Assembly (NCBI GenBank): GCA_963702835.1
Contig: OY969762.1
Location: 2,852,001 to 2,916,000, forward strand
From: JAFGAV01 sp041479055
GTDB taxonomy: Bacteria > Acidobacteriota > Aminicenantia > Aminicenantales > JAFGAV01
Direction: 5' to 3'
Length of the DNA: 64,000 nt
Below the pieces are notes generated by a model. That model saw only the letters and a program-made list of their open reading frames with translations. It was not told the DNA's origin and ran no database searches. Numbering within the stretch: the first letter of the stretch is position 1; each line of letters begins with the position of its first letter. Positions 51,034 to 60,530 of this stretch are shown here, in pieces. The translations under genes were made by a program, and so were the position numbers.

Positions 51034-53103
51034 ATGAAATCCAAGTTCATTGTCATCGTTCTCGGCCTGTTCGTCGTCGGCTCGCTGGTATTCGGCCAGG
51101 CCAAGGGCCTCAAGCCCAAAGACCTTCCGGAGTCCTATCGCAAATGGCTGGAGGAAGAGGTTGTTTATATCATCACTCCCCTGGAGCGGGAGGTCTTTCT
51201 CAAGCTCCAGAGCGACCGGGAAAGGGACTTTTTCACGGAGGCCTTCTGGAAGCGCCGCGACCCGAACCCGGCCTCCGAGGAGAACGAATTTAAGAAAGAG
51301 CACTACCGACGCATCGGCTACGCCAACCATTTCTATGGCCGCACCAGCACCCGGCCCGGCTGGAAGACCGACCGGGGCCGCATTTACATCATCCTGGGTC
51401 CGCCTAACGACGTCGAGAGCATCGAGGCCCAGAGCTCGACCTACCCGGCCGAGATTTGGTTCTATCAGGACCAGGCTCCTAAAGGCTTGCCGACTGGTTT
51501 CAACCTCGTCTTCTACAAACCGCATGGAGTCGGCGATTTCGAACTCTACAGCCCGGTCATCAACGGCCCCATGGCCCTGCTGACCTCCTACTGGGACGAT
51601 CCCAATGACTACCTGACGGCCTACCAGCAGCTCTGGGAGGTCCAGCCGGACCTGGCCGAAGTGTCGATGTCTCTCATTCCGGGCGAGCATGCTACGACCA
51701 CGGGCCGGCCCTCGCTGGCCTCGCAGATGCTCCTCCAGCAAGTGGAGACTGCGGCATGGCACCTGGTGGAGGACAAGTACGCCCAGAAGTTCTTGGAATA
51801 CAAGGATATCGTCGAGGTCGATTACAGCACCAACTACCTGGACAGCGATTCGTTGGTTCGGATTTTCCGTGCGCCCAACGGCATGTTCTTTATTCACTAC
51901 GCCCTCGAGCCGGCCCGCCTTTCCGTCTCCGAAAATGAAGGCCGCTATTATGCCAATTTCAAGTTCAACGGCACTCTCACCCAGGACGACGGCAAGCTTG
52001 TCTACCAGTACGAGAAGACCATGTCCTTCAACTTCGACCAGGAACAGATGAAGAGCATCAGCCACCAGCCTTTCACCATCCACGACATGTTCCCCCTCGT
52101 CTCCGGGTCCTACAGGATGTCCCTCCTGGTCAAAAACGAAGTGTCCAAGGAGTTCCTTACCCTGGAGAAGAAGCTGGTCATCCCCGACGAGCAGGCCGGC
52201 CCCTGGATCACCCCCCTCCTCCTCGCCTATAAATTGACGGCGGTCACGGCGGGGGCCGACAGGCTCAGGCCCTTCCAGCTGGCCGGGAATCAGCTTTATG
52301 CACAGGCCAGCCGAATCTTCCTGAAGAGCGATACGCTCCAGCTTGCCTTTCAGGTGCTGGGCCTGAAGGGGGCCATGAGATCGGCCGGAGAGCTTGTCTT
52401 CGACTTCCTCCAGAACGACCAGGAGTTCCGCACGACGAACCGCCCCCTCAGCGACTACCCCACTCTGCCCGAGTTCATCGAATCCATCCCCTTAACCGGC
52501 TTCCCCCCGGCACATTATAAAGTGACCGTCTCACTCCGCACTGAGGGTCAGACGCTTGCCTCGGCCAGCGAGGAGTTCGACGTGACCCATCTGGAGGCCA
52601 TCCCCAGGCCCTGGGTCTATACCAAGGTCCTGCCCGGCCCTGACGACCCGGCCTACCTTTATTTGACCGGTACCCAGCTCACCAACCAGGGCCGCCTGGA
52701 AGAGGCCCAAGCCCGGCTGGAAAAGGCTGTAGCCCGCCAGCCGGAATCCAGGGAATATGCCTTGAGCCTGGCCCAGGTCTATCTGGCCCAAAAGGATTAT
52801 CAGAAAGTCGATACGCTGTTGAGCCCGTTCTTCGGCCAGGCCAAGCCGCCGCAGTATGAGATCTATATCGCCCTGGCCAGAGCTCTTCAGGACGGGGGCC
52901 AGCTCCAGCGGGCGGTGGAAGTCCTCGACCAGGCCATTACCCATTACGGCATCAACGCCACGCTCCTCAACGCTATGGGCGAATGCTACCTGGGCCTGGG
53001 CCAGAAAGAGGAAGCCCGGGTGGTCTGGGAGAAATCCTTGCAGATCAGCCCCGACCAGCCCGGACTCCGTAAAAGACTCGATGAGCTGAAGGAGAAAAAA
53101 TGA
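51034..53103 (+). CDS. GWxTD domain protein with C-terminal TPRs
   Basis: Exported protein of 689 residues. Signal peptide KSKFIVIVLGLFVVGSLVFG, then the GWxTD domain (FFTEAFWKRRDPNPASEENEFK, GWKTDRGRIYIILGPPNDVE, about 60-150), a long beta-rich middle and C-terminal TPRs (LTNQGRLEEAQARLEKAV, YEIYIALARALQDGGQLQRAVEVLDQ). The domain is of unknown function and concentrated in Acidobacteriota-like genomes. I start at 51034 (GGGAG upstream) since it begins the signal peptide. Coupled by a four-base overlap to a second GWxTD gene. Confidence 0.87.
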   Translation: MKSKFIVIVLGLFVVGSLVFGQAKGLKPKDLPESYRKWLEEEVVYIITPLEREVFLKLQSDRERDFFTEAFWKRRDPNPASEENEFKKEHYRRIGYANHFYGRTSTRPGWKTDRGRIYIILGPPNDVESIEAQSSTYPAEIWFYQDQAPKGLPTGFNLVFYKPHGVGDFELYSPVINGPMALLTSYWDDPNDYLTAYQQLWEVQPDLAEVSMSLIPGEHATTTGRPSLASQMLLQQVETAAWHLVEDKYAQKFLEYKDIVEVDYSTNYLDSDSLVRIFRAPNGMFFIHYALEPARLSVSENEGRYYANFKFNGTLTQDDGKLVYQYEKTMSFNFDQEQMKSISHQPFTIHDMFPLVSGSYRMSLLVKNEVSKEFLTLEKKLVIPDEQAGPWITPLLLAYKLTAVTAGADRLRPFQLAGNQLYAQASRIFLKSDTLQLAFQVLGLKGAMRSAGELVFDFLQNDQEFRTTNRPLSDYPTLPEFIESIPLTGFPPAHYKVTVSLRTEGQTLASASEEFDVTHLEAIPRPWVYTKVLPGPDDPAYLYLTGTQLTNQGRLEEAQARLEKAVARQPESREYALSLAQVYLAQKDYQKVDTLLSPFFGQAKPPQYEIYIALARALQDGGQLQRAVEVLDQAITHYGINATLLNAMGECYLGLGQKEEARVVWEKSLQISPDQPGLRKRLDELKEKK

Positions 53104-54077
53104 GCGGACGAAAATTCTTGGCACCTTTGCTCTTCATTGCGGGGGCCGGCCTGCTGGCCGCTCTTTTATTTTCCTGCCGGCTGTACAACCTGGAGAAGAA
53201 GCTTGACCCGGTCAACGCCGAGTTCCTATCCCAGGTTCGTTACATCATCACCGCCGAGGAGCGCAAGATTTTCCTCGAGCTTCCCGACGCGGACAAGGAG
53301 AAATTCAGGGAGGAGTTCTGGCGTCGTCGCGACCCCGACCCCAACACCGAGGAGAATGAGTTCAAGGACGAATATTTCAGCCGCATCCAAAGAGCCAACG
53401 AGCTCTTCATTGGCGAGGGCCGGCCGGGCTGGCTGACCGACCGCGGCCGGATCTATATCCTGTTCGGGCCGCCCATGGACCGGGTCCGCAACCCCATGGG
53501 GGGCGGCGAGACGGGCGCCCGCTGCAGCGAGGTCTGGTACTACAACGATTTTCCGGTTGTTTTTAACGACCCTTATTGCACAGGCGAGTATCGCCTGGTG
53601 ACCTATGACCTGTCCGCCCTGCAGGAGTTCAACTTGGCTTATATGCAGGAGTTGAACAAGGCCCAGGACAGGGCCCAGAGAACATTCTCTTCGGAGAAGT
53701 CGCTGTTCGACTTCAACTGGAGCCTCAAGAACAAATCTGTCACTGAATCCCGGGTGGAAGCGCTGGTGCATCTCGAGATCCCCTATGCTTTTATCTGGTT
53801 CAAATCCGTGAGCGGGAACCGACTGGAGACGACGCTCGACCTCCAGCTTGAACTCAGGGATGCAGAGAAGAAATCGCTCTGGGAGCACAAGGATTCGGCC
53901 ACCATCTCCCTGGCCGAAGAGGAGCTGAAAGGCAAAAAGGGCGCCAAGCACATCTGGGACATCCCTCTGCTCCTGGACAAGGATGTGGACCGGCTGAGCA
54001 AGGGCAAGAACACCCTTCATATCTGGCTGAAGAACAGGACGGGGGGAGAAGAGCTGCGCAAAGTCATGGATTTTTAA
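53100..54077 (+). CDS. second GWxTD domain protein, probable lipoprotein
   Basis: Protein of 325 residues. Signal peptide with lipobox-like LLFSC (Cys about 26), then the same domain as its neighbour: FREEFWRRRDPDPNTEENEFK, GWLTDRGRIYILFGPPMDRV (about 100-130), with a short C-terminal part lacking TPRs. Start overlaps the previous stop (ATGA). Lipid anchoring next to a soluble partner with TPRs hints at a two-component envelope assembly (inference). Confidence 0.85.
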   Translation: MSGRKFLAPLLFIAGAGLLAALLFSCRLYNLEKKLDPVNAEFLSQVRYIITAEERKIFLELPDADKEKFREEFWRRRDPDPNTEENEFKDEYFSRIQRANELFIGEGRPGWLTDRGRIYILFGPPMDRVRNPMGGGETGARCSEVWYYNDFPVVFNDPYCTGEYRLVTYDLSALQEFNLAYMQELNKAQDRAQRTFSSEKSLFDFNWSLKNKSVTESRVEALVHLEIPYAFIWFKSVSGNRLETTLDLQLELRDAEKKSLWEHKDSATISLAEEELKGKKGAKHIWDIPLLLDKDVDRLSKGKNTLHIWLKNRTGGEELRKVMDF

Positions 54078-54110
54078 GAGGCTTAGAGAAGAGCCTCTTA
54101 TCGCCTTTTT
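54075..54110 (+). terminator. rho-independent terminator after the GWxTD pair
   Basis: Stem TAAGAGGCT (54075-54083) with AGCCTCTTA (54092-54100), eight-base loop, then TCGCCTTTTTTT. It overlaps the 3' end of the convergent ROK gene. Confidence 0.7.
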
Positions 54111-55021
54111 TTCATCTGCGCTAAGGCTTGCAAGCCGGCCCCTATCAGACCGGCATCATTGCCCAATTTGGCTTTTTCGATGGAGCAGCAGGCAAAGGAG
54201 GCCTTGTAGCTGCGGCGCTTGGCCTCCTCCACGGCCGCCTGGAGCAGGAAATCGCCCGTCATCATGACTCCTCCTCCCAGGACGATCTTTTCCGGGTTGA
54301 GAAGGTTGATGGTGATGCCCAGCCCGATTCCCAGGTAGGTGCCGGCTATGGTGAAGGCTTTGACGGCGGCTACTTCGCCCCGGCTGGCCTTGTCAAAAAC
54401 TTCCTCGGCTTTGACGGACTTCTTGGTCTTGCTGAGGTCTTTGTAGTTGCGGACGATCTTGGGCGCGGCCGCTTCGGTCTCCAGACAGCCTTGGTTGCCG
54501 CAGGTACACAGGTCGCCGTCCGGGTTGACGGTGATGTGGCCCAGCTCGCCGGCGAACCCGCAGCGGCCGTGCCACAGGCCGCCTCCCAGGATGAGGCCCG
54601 ACCCGATGCCGGTGCCGATGGTCAGCAGGACCATGCTGCGCGTTCCGCGGCCGGCGCCGCAGCGCCATTCTCCGCAGGCGGCCATGTTGGCATCGTTATC
54701 CACCACGAAGGGCGCATCGACGACTTTGGACAGGGCGGCCTGAAGGTCCACGTTATTCAGCTCGGAGTAGTTGGGGGACTGGAGAATTCTCTGGTCCTTG
54801 AGGCTGTAGATGCCCGGAAAGCCGAAACCGGCGGCGGCCAGGTGCCTTTTTTCTTCTCGGCGAAAATCTTTCCACAGGCCGGCGATGACGTCCAAAACCT
54901 CGGCCCATTTGGCTGGAGTGGGCAGGCTGTCTTTTCGGACCAGCTCCCCTTTGGGGTTGATCAGCCCATACTTGAGGTTTGTCCCGCCCAAGTCGAAGGC
55001 GGCGCAGAGGGTCTGGGTCAT
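54098..55021 (-). CDS. ROK family sugar kinase
   Basis: ROK-family protein of 307 residues: CAAFDLGGTNLKYGLINPKG phosphate loop, DNDANMAACGEW, TIGTGIGSGLILGG, and the zinc signature GHITVNPDGDLCTCGNQGCLE. There is no N-terminal DNA-binding domain, so it is a kinase (glucokinase-like), not a repressor. Substrate sugar unknown. It overlaps the upstream methyltransferase gene by four bases, the last gene of the secA-tatA-methyltransferase-ROK run. Confidence 0.9.
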   Translation of the reverse strand: MTQTLCAAFDLGGTNLKYGLINPKGELVRKDSLPTPAKWAEVLDVIAGLWKDFRREEKRHLAAAGFGFPGIYSLKDQRILQSPNYSELNNVDLQAALSKVVDAPFVVDNDANMAACGEWRCGAGRGTRSMVLLTIGTGIGSGLILGGGLWHGRCGFAGELGHITVNPDGDLCTCGNQGCLETEAAAPKIVRNYKDLSKTKKSVKAEEVFDKASRGEVAAVKAFTIAGTYLGIGLGITINLLNPEKIVLGGGVMMTGDFLLQAAVEEAKRRSYKASFACCSIEKAKLGNDAGLIGAGLQALAQMKKRR

Positions 55022-56247
55022 GGTTTTTTTCCTATGGCCACGTAATTGGGAGCGGCGAACAACAATTCGTTCAAACTGTCGATGTTCCGGTTGAGGATAG
55101 AGGCCGACTCATCGGCCGGGGGGATGGGCCGCAGCCGTTCCTCTTCCAGGGGAGGGGGGTAGCGGAGCTCAACCGCCTGGAACCCGGCTGTTTCCAGCAG
55201 GAAACGGAGGGCCAGGGGATGGACGGGCGTTCGGTGCGACATGTCCAGGAAATAGATGTGGACCAGGGCGAAGACGGACAGCGGGTTGATGGTTTCCAGG
55301 ACCAGTGTTCCGCCCGGCCGGAGCTTCTGATAAGCAAGTTCGATCAGCCGTTGGATGGCCTCCGGCGGAAGATGTTCGATGACCTGAGAGGAGAAGATGC
55401 CGTCAAGAGTCCCGTCCGGCCTTCCGGCCAGCTCCTCCAGGAGGTCGCCCTGCCGGCAGTCCAGGCCTTTGTCCAGACACAGCCCGACCATCTGCGAATT
55501 GAGGTCGACCCCTACGGGCCTGAATCCCCGCTCCCGGAGCAGCTGCATGAATTCGCCCCGGCCGCAGCCGAGGTCGAGCACGGTTCCTCCTCCGGGAAAG
55601 AGGGCCAGATAGTTCTCCTGTTGGCGGCGGACGTCACCCTCGCCGCCCCGAAAACGGTTTTCAAAACCGGCGTAGCGCCAGTCGCGGATGGGCTCCAGGA
55701 TTTCGGCCACCTGGCCTGGGGTGGGCAGCTTTTTCTCCTCGAGCACGGCCCGCAGACGGCCCAGCCCGTCCTCCAGGGCCAGGAAGGAGCGCATCAAGAG
55801 CTTGACGTCCTCATATTCGGCGGCCAGCTTGTCCACTCGCCATTCCATGCTCTTGAAGATCATCCCCACATGATTGTTGCCCAGGGCGTCCCATTCCCGG
55901 TCCTTGGCATCCATCAGGCCGGGAGTCAGGCGGAACGCCTCAAGCAGCGCGGTGGTGACCGCCTGCAGGGCTTGAACGGTTCCGGTCTGGATAGCCTTCA
56001 TCTCTTGGAGGGCTTTCATGACCTCGGCGTTGACTTCCTGCTGGGTTGTTGTTTTATCTTCGGTCTTTTTGTCCTTGGACAGGCGGGAGATCCGTTCTTC
56101 CAGCCGGGACAGGCGGTTTTCCAGAGGGGAGGCGAGGCGGGGGTCGAAGCCGGACTTGCTGAGGGAGTCTATCCGGTCAAGGCGTTTGGAATAATATTCT
56201 TCCTTCTCCACCTGTTCACGGTGGAGCTTCTCGATAGTCCGCTTCAT
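55018..56247 (-). CDS. coiled-coil class I methyltransferase
   Basis: Protein of 409 residues. N-terminal half is coiled coil (Lys/Glu-rich, about 1-190, e.g. LENRLSRLEERISRLSKD and SMEWRVDKLAAEYEDVK). C-terminal methyltransferase with GTVLDLGCGRGEFMQLL (SAM motif I), FRPVGVDLNSQMV and FSSQVIEHLPPEAIQ, plus a final segment PPADESASILNRNIDSL. Similar coiled-coil methyltransferases cap O-antigen chains by chain-length control; that role is inferred. It overlaps tatA by four bases and ROK by four. Confidence 0.82.
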   Translation of the reverse strand: MKRTIEKLHREQVEKEEYYSKRLDRIDSLSKSGFDPRLASPLENRLSRLEERISRLSKDKKTEDKTTTQQEVNAEVMKALQEMKAIQTGTVQALQAVTTALLEAFRLTPGLMDAKDREWDALGNNHVGMIFKSMEWRVDKLAAEYEDVKLLMRSFLALEDGLGRLRAVLEEKKLPTPGQVAEILEPIRDWRYAGFENRFRGGEGDVRRQQENYLALFPGGGTVLDLGCGRGEFMQLLRERGFRPVGVDLNSQMVGLCLDKGLDCRQGDLLEELAGRPDGTLDGIFSSQVIEHLPPEAIQRLIELAYQKLRPGGTLVLETINPLSVFALVHIYFLDMSHRTPVHPLALRFLLETAGFQAVELRYPPPLEEERLRPIPPADESASILNRNIDSLNELLFAAPNYVAIGKKP

Positions 56248-56444
56248 TCGTCCTTGGAGTGGGAAACGGGCTTGTCGGAGTTAATATCGTCTTTTTCTTT
56301 GCCGCCGAGGGATTTTTTGAAGTTCTTTATGCCCTCGCCCAGGGACTTGCCGAGATCGGGAAGCTTCTTGGCTCCGAATATCAACAGGGCAAGCGCCAGG
56401 ATGAGAAGCAGCTCCTGGTGGCCGAGCGGTCCGATCAAAAACAT
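56244..56444 (-). CDS. tatA: twin-arginine translocase component TatA
   Basis: Small TatA/E protein of 66 residues: LGHQELLLILALALLIFGAKKLPDLGKSLG is the membrane helix and hinge, followed by an amphipathic helix EGIKNFKKSLGG and a charged tail. It forms the Tat pore that exports folded proteins such as the RR-signal reductase at 43806-45023. tatB/tatC are not in the window. It sits between secA-like and methyltransferase genes, overlapping the latter by four bases. Confidence 0.93.
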   Translation of the reverse strand: MFLIGPLGHQELLLILALALLIFGAKKLPDLGKSLGEGIKNFKKSLGGKEKDDINSDKPVSHSKDE

Positions 56445-56498
56445 CTCATCCTCCTCTAAATACCGCTGGCCTCAAAATACTCGTCTTCGGGCCAAAAG

Positions 56499-58908
56499 TC
56501 AAGGTGACTTCCTTTTGCGAAGGAGCCGCCGGAGCGCCAGCACCAGAATATAGATGGGCCCATGAGAGAACATGGACAGAGCGGCCGATACGGCCAACCC
56601 GATGTTTTTCCCTTTCATCATCTCTACCCCCCAGCCGAATTGGTCTTCCTTGACCAGATAGGTCCAGGTCGAGGAAGGGCCCTTGATCTTTTTCAATTCG
56701 AGGGCCGGGTCGTCTGTTTCCCGCAGACGTTTAAACTCGGCCTCAGCGGACTCTTCGGCCTGGGCCATCATCTCCAGGAAAGCCGCCGTGGCGGATTTCT
56801 GGAATTCGCGGTCCGGCATAAGGCCGCCCAAGCTGACCAGATGGATGCTCTCCCGGGTATCGTTGACCCAGGCCAGATGATCCGCCCAACCCTGGTCGAG
56901 GGCTCGGAGGCGGACGGCCCGCTCGAGACGAGCCAGAGTGGCTTGGCCCAAGCGAGCCTCCCCCCGGCCGCGGGGCCGGGCCAAGGTAACATCCGCTCAT
57001 CCGGCTGTTCTCCTTCCCGCAGGATCCGCTGGCGCTCTTCTTGAACGATTTTCCTTTGGAGCTCGACCAGGGAGGAATAGGTATACAGGGTCCGCCGGAT
57101 ATCGAAGTTCTGTCCTTCGATGATGCGCTGCCAATAGTCGGTTTCGCGGCGCACGGCGCCGGCCGTCCCTTCCCCGTCCTGAGAACGATACCGTTTGAGG
57201 AACAAATCGGTCAGGCCATAGCGTTTGAACAGCTCATCATCCAAGCTGATGAAGAAACGGGTTGAGCCCGGGTCGCCTTGGCGCCCGGCCCTTCCGCGGA
57301 GCTGATGGTCGATGCGCAGGCTCTCGTGACGATTGGTGCCGATGACATACAACCCGCCCAGGGCCACCGCTCGATCACGTTCCTTCTCCTCCGGCCCACC
57401 AAGCTTGATGTCCGTCCCGCGGCCGGCCATGTTGGTGGAGATGGTCACCGTTCCCGGCCGCCCGGCCTGGGCGATGATTCCGGCCTCCAGTTCATCGTTT
57501 TTGGCGTTGAGGACCCGGCAGGCCACCCCCGCCGCGCGGAGGTCCTGTTCCAGGTCCTTGGACTCCTTGACGCTCAATGTGCCGACCAGAACCGGCCTTC
57601 CCTCGGCCTGGACGTGCCGGATCTCCTCGACCAGCGCCCGCTGCTTGGCCTGCCGTTGGATGAAGACGGCGTCCGGCTCGTCCCGGCGGAGGCAGGGACG
57701 GTGCGGCGGGATAACGGTGACGCTCAGACCATAAAATTCGTGAAGCTCTGCCGCGGCCGGCCGGGCCGTGGCGGTCATGCCGGCCAAGCGGGGGTAGAGA
57801 CGGAAATAGTGCTGAAGGGTGATCGAGCCGAAGACCCGTCCTTCCGGCCGTCGGGCCAAGCCTTCCTTGGCTTCCACTGCCGCCTGCAGGCCGTCGGGCC
57901 AGTGACGCTTGTCCATGACCCGGCCGGTGAATTCATCGACGATCTCGATGCGGCCCTGCCGGATGATATAGTCGATGTCCCGCTGGAGGAGAGCCTGAGC
58001 CTGGAGGCTGCAATACACGGATTCCAGGAGCCGTTGATTGTTCTCTTCGAACAGGCTGCCGCAGCCGAGGGCGGCCTCCAGGCGCTCCAGCCCCGCCTCG
58101 GTCAGGAAAACGTTGCGGTGCTCGGCGTCCGTTTCGTAGTCCCGGCCGGCGGCCAGGCCTTTGACCAGGGGGGCCAGGCGTCCGGGTTCTAGTCAGACCG
58201 GCCGGACAGGCCGGCGATGACCAGGGGAATGCGCGCCTCGTCGATGAGAATGGAGTCGGCCTCATCAACGAGCGCGGCCTGGAACGGCCTGTGGACAAGG
58301 TCCGCCCGGGTATAAGCCAACTGGTCGCGGAGAAAATCGAACCCCGCCTCCTTGGCTGTGGCATAAGTCACCTCACAGGCGTAGGCCGCCCGTTTGTCGG
58401 CCGGGCTTTGTCCTTCCTGGATGTAGCCGCGGCGGAGGCCCAGGCAGCGATAGATCGGCCCCATCCAGGCCGCGTCGCGCCGGGCCAAGTAATCGTTGAA
58501 GGTCAGGACATGAACGCCGCCGCCGGCCAGGGACCACAGGTAGGCGGGGAACACTGCGGCCAGGGTCTTGCCTTCGCCGGTGGGGAGCTCGGCAACCCGG
58601 CCGCGGGCCATAGCCAGCCCGGCCAAGATCTGGCAGTCATGAAGATCAAGGCCGACTGTGCGACGGCTGGCTTCCGCGACAAGGGCGAACATTTCGGGCA
58701 GGAGTTCGTCCAGAGCCGTGCCCCGGCGGGCCTCTCCCGCCAGACGCTCCGTCCGCCGCCGCAGATCATCGGCTGATGATGTGTGGAGATCCAGGGCCCG
58801 GATCTCTTCGAGGCAGGCTCGATAGGGCCTGAGGTCCGTCTCGGGAAGAGAATCTCCGTTGGGATGAATCTTTCTTCGTATTTTTTGCCACAAGCTGCTT
58901 GAACGCAT
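56499..58908 (-). CDS. SecA-like preprotein translocase ATPase, two frameshifts
   Basis: SecA family, about 803 residues when repaired. N-terminal DEAD-type motor: ELPTGEGKTLAAVFP (Walker A), TFNDYLARRDA, DEADSILIDEARIPLVIAG (DEAD-box analogue). First break near 58190 (...GLSGRSD then EPGRLAPLVKGL in another frame) and second near 56995. Between are the second motor half (MAGRGTDIKLG, VIGTNRHESLRIDHQLRGRAGRQGDPG). The C-terminus has an unusual hydrophobic stretch (GPIYILVLALRRLL) and lacks the zinc-binding CxC of canonical SecA. Both breaks fit one missing base. Probably an accessory SecA (SecA2-like) or a decaying copy. It is upstream of tatA by 54 bases. Confidence 0.82.
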
Positions 58909-58968
58909 TGGACTGAACCTCCTTTGTTCCGGATGCGGGGAATGAGATAGGGCTGCTGACGAAAATCG

Positions 58969-59205
58969 TCAGCCGGCCAAAGGAGGGCTGCGGAAAGGTA
59001 TCCGGTAGGAACGGAGGGCGGGAGAGAACGCCGGCTGCGGCCCGAGGGTCCGCCTGAATGCGGCGAGTTCAAAGAAAAGAGGGGTGATGGGGAGAAAAAC
59101 CAGGGGAGGGATGAGGAGCGCCAGGACCAGCAGGACAGGCAGCCAGAGGATCGCCCTCCAGCGCGCCGGTCTCGGCCATCCCGGATCGATGACTACTCCT
59201 CTCAT
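58969..59205 (-). CDS. possible small membrane protein
   Basis: A 78-residue frame with one strong membrane helix (LWLPVLLVLALLIPPLVFLPI) and basic flanks. Codon use fits the genome, but there is no clear family. It is directly upstream of the SecA-like gene on the same strand. Confidence 0.4.
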   Translation of the reverse strand: MRGVVIDPGWPRPARWRAILWLPVLLVLALLIPPLVFLPITPLFFELAAFRRTLGPQPAFSPALRSYRIPFRSPPLAG

Positions 59206-59301
59206 TTATTCTTGCCTGTAGCAATATAAATAAGCCCTGCGGCCATTCTTGTCAACAGCTTCATCATTTTATTGAACCCCCATATCGATTAGAATAGACC
59301 C

Positions 59302-60348
59302 ATGCTGCCGACGATCGAATGGAAGGACGGCCGGGTGAAGATGATCGACCAGCGTCTTCTCCCCAACCGGGAGGTCTATGTTGAATGCCGGGATTATGAG
59401 CAGGTGGCCGAGGCCGTGGAGGCCATGGTCATCCGGGGCGCGCCGGCCATCGGGGTGGCCGCGGCCATGGGGCTGGCCTTGGGTTTTGACCGCCAGGCCA
59501 AGGCGGCCGGCTCGGCGGCCGAAGTTTTCAACCGCATCTCCCAAAGGCTGGAACGGACCCGGCCCACGGCCCGCAACCTGTTCTGGGCGCTGGAGCGGAT
59601 GAAGAGCGTTTTCCTGGCCCATAAGGGCTTGGACCTCGGAGCCCTGAAACGACGCCTGATCGACGAAGCCCTGGCCATAGAGAAAGAGGACATCGAAGCC
59701 AACCGGGCCATCGGCCGTTTCGGCCGCAGCCTGATTAAGGACGGTGAGAATATCCTCACCCACTGCAACGCCGGCGAGCTGGCTACGGCCGGCTACGGCA
59801 CGGCCCTGGGTATCATCCGGGCGGCCCATGAGGAGGGGAAGAGGATCAAGGTCTATGTGGACGAGACACGGCCGTTTCTTCAGGGCGCGCGGTTGACCGT
59901 TTGGGAGCTGGCCCGCGCCGGCATCCCCTATATCCTCATCACCGACAACATGGCCGGTTGGTTGATGAAACAGGGCGAGATCAGCCTGGCCTTGACCGGC
60001 GCGGACCGCATTGCCCGCAACGGCGATTCGGCCAACAAGATCGGGACCTATTCGGCGGCCGTCCTGGCCCGGGAGCACGGATTGCCCTTCTTTGTCGCCG
60101 CGCCCTTCAGCACCGTGGACATGGCTCTAGAGCACGGCGGCCAAATCCCCATCGAGGAGCGCGACGGCCGCGAGGTGCGCGAGGCGGGCGGCTGCCGTAT
60201 CACTCTGCCCGAAGCGCCGGTGCGCAACCCGGCCTTCGACGTCACCCCGGCCCGCTACATCGCCGCCATCATCACCGAAAAGGGCATCGCCCGCCCGCCT
60301 TACGAGGAATCTCTTTTAAAGCTATGTCCGCTACGTGAATCTAAGTGA
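59302..60348 (+). CDS. mtnA: S-methyl-5-thioribose-1-phosphate isomerase
   Basis: MtnA, 348 residues, methionine salvage isomerase. RGAPAIGVAAAMG (45-57), THCNAGELATAGYGTALG with the catalytic Cys, GADRIARNGDSANKIGTY with the catalytic Asp, and PFFVAAPFSTVDM are all textbook. Other salvage genes are not nearby. The start ATG at 59302 has a weak ribosome binding site. A 182-base gap with a repeat follows, then tsaD. Confidence 0.95.
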   Translation: MLPTIEWKDGRVKMIDQRLLPNREVYVECRDYEQVAEAVEAMVIRGAPAIGVAAAMGLALGFDRQAKAAGSAAEVFNRISQRLERTRPTARNLFWALERMKSVFLAHKGLDLGALKRRLIDEALAIEKEDIEANRAIGRFGRSLIKDGENILTHCNAGELATAGYGTALGIIRAAHEEGKRIKVYVDETRPFLQGARLTVWELARAGIPYILITDNMAGWLMKQGEISLALTGADRIARNGDSANKIGTYSAAVLAREHGLPFFVAAPFSTVDMALEHGGQIPIEERDGREVREAGGCRITLPEAPVRNPAFDVTPARYIAAIITEKGIARPPYEESLLKLCPLRESK

Positions 60349-60383
60349 TTTTCTTCCATTGTAAGCGGTTCATCCTCACCAGG

Positions 60384-60503
60384 AACACGGCCGGGGCGGT
60401 CGCAGCGACCATGAGGGAAGGTTTAGCCTTCCCGAGCGGGCTTCGAAGGAACCCCGTTTCGGGGCGCCGAGGATGTCTGAGCTTTTTGATCATCAGGGAA
60501 CTA
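60384..60503 (-). repeat. hairpin-string repeat, copy B
   Basis: The 182 bases between mtnA and tsaD contain the inverted copy of 15485-15590, including hairpins CGACC/GGTCG, GGGAAGG-TTTAG-CCTTCCC and CCCCG-TTT-CGGGG. Homology extends 25 bases beyond the hairpins on one side. It lacks the outer inverted ends seen at 15.4 kb. Confidence 0.75.
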
Positions 60504-60530
60504 GATCGAGACCGAGATGGTTGAGGCGGC

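Noticed and set aside
54979..56553. 524-codon plus frame opposite the methyltransferase and tatA
   Set aside because: High-GC shadow of conserved minus-strand genes; no ribosome binding site or domain.
57278..58192. 304-codon plus frame opposite the SecA-like gene
   Set aside because: Antisense artefact across the SecA motor.
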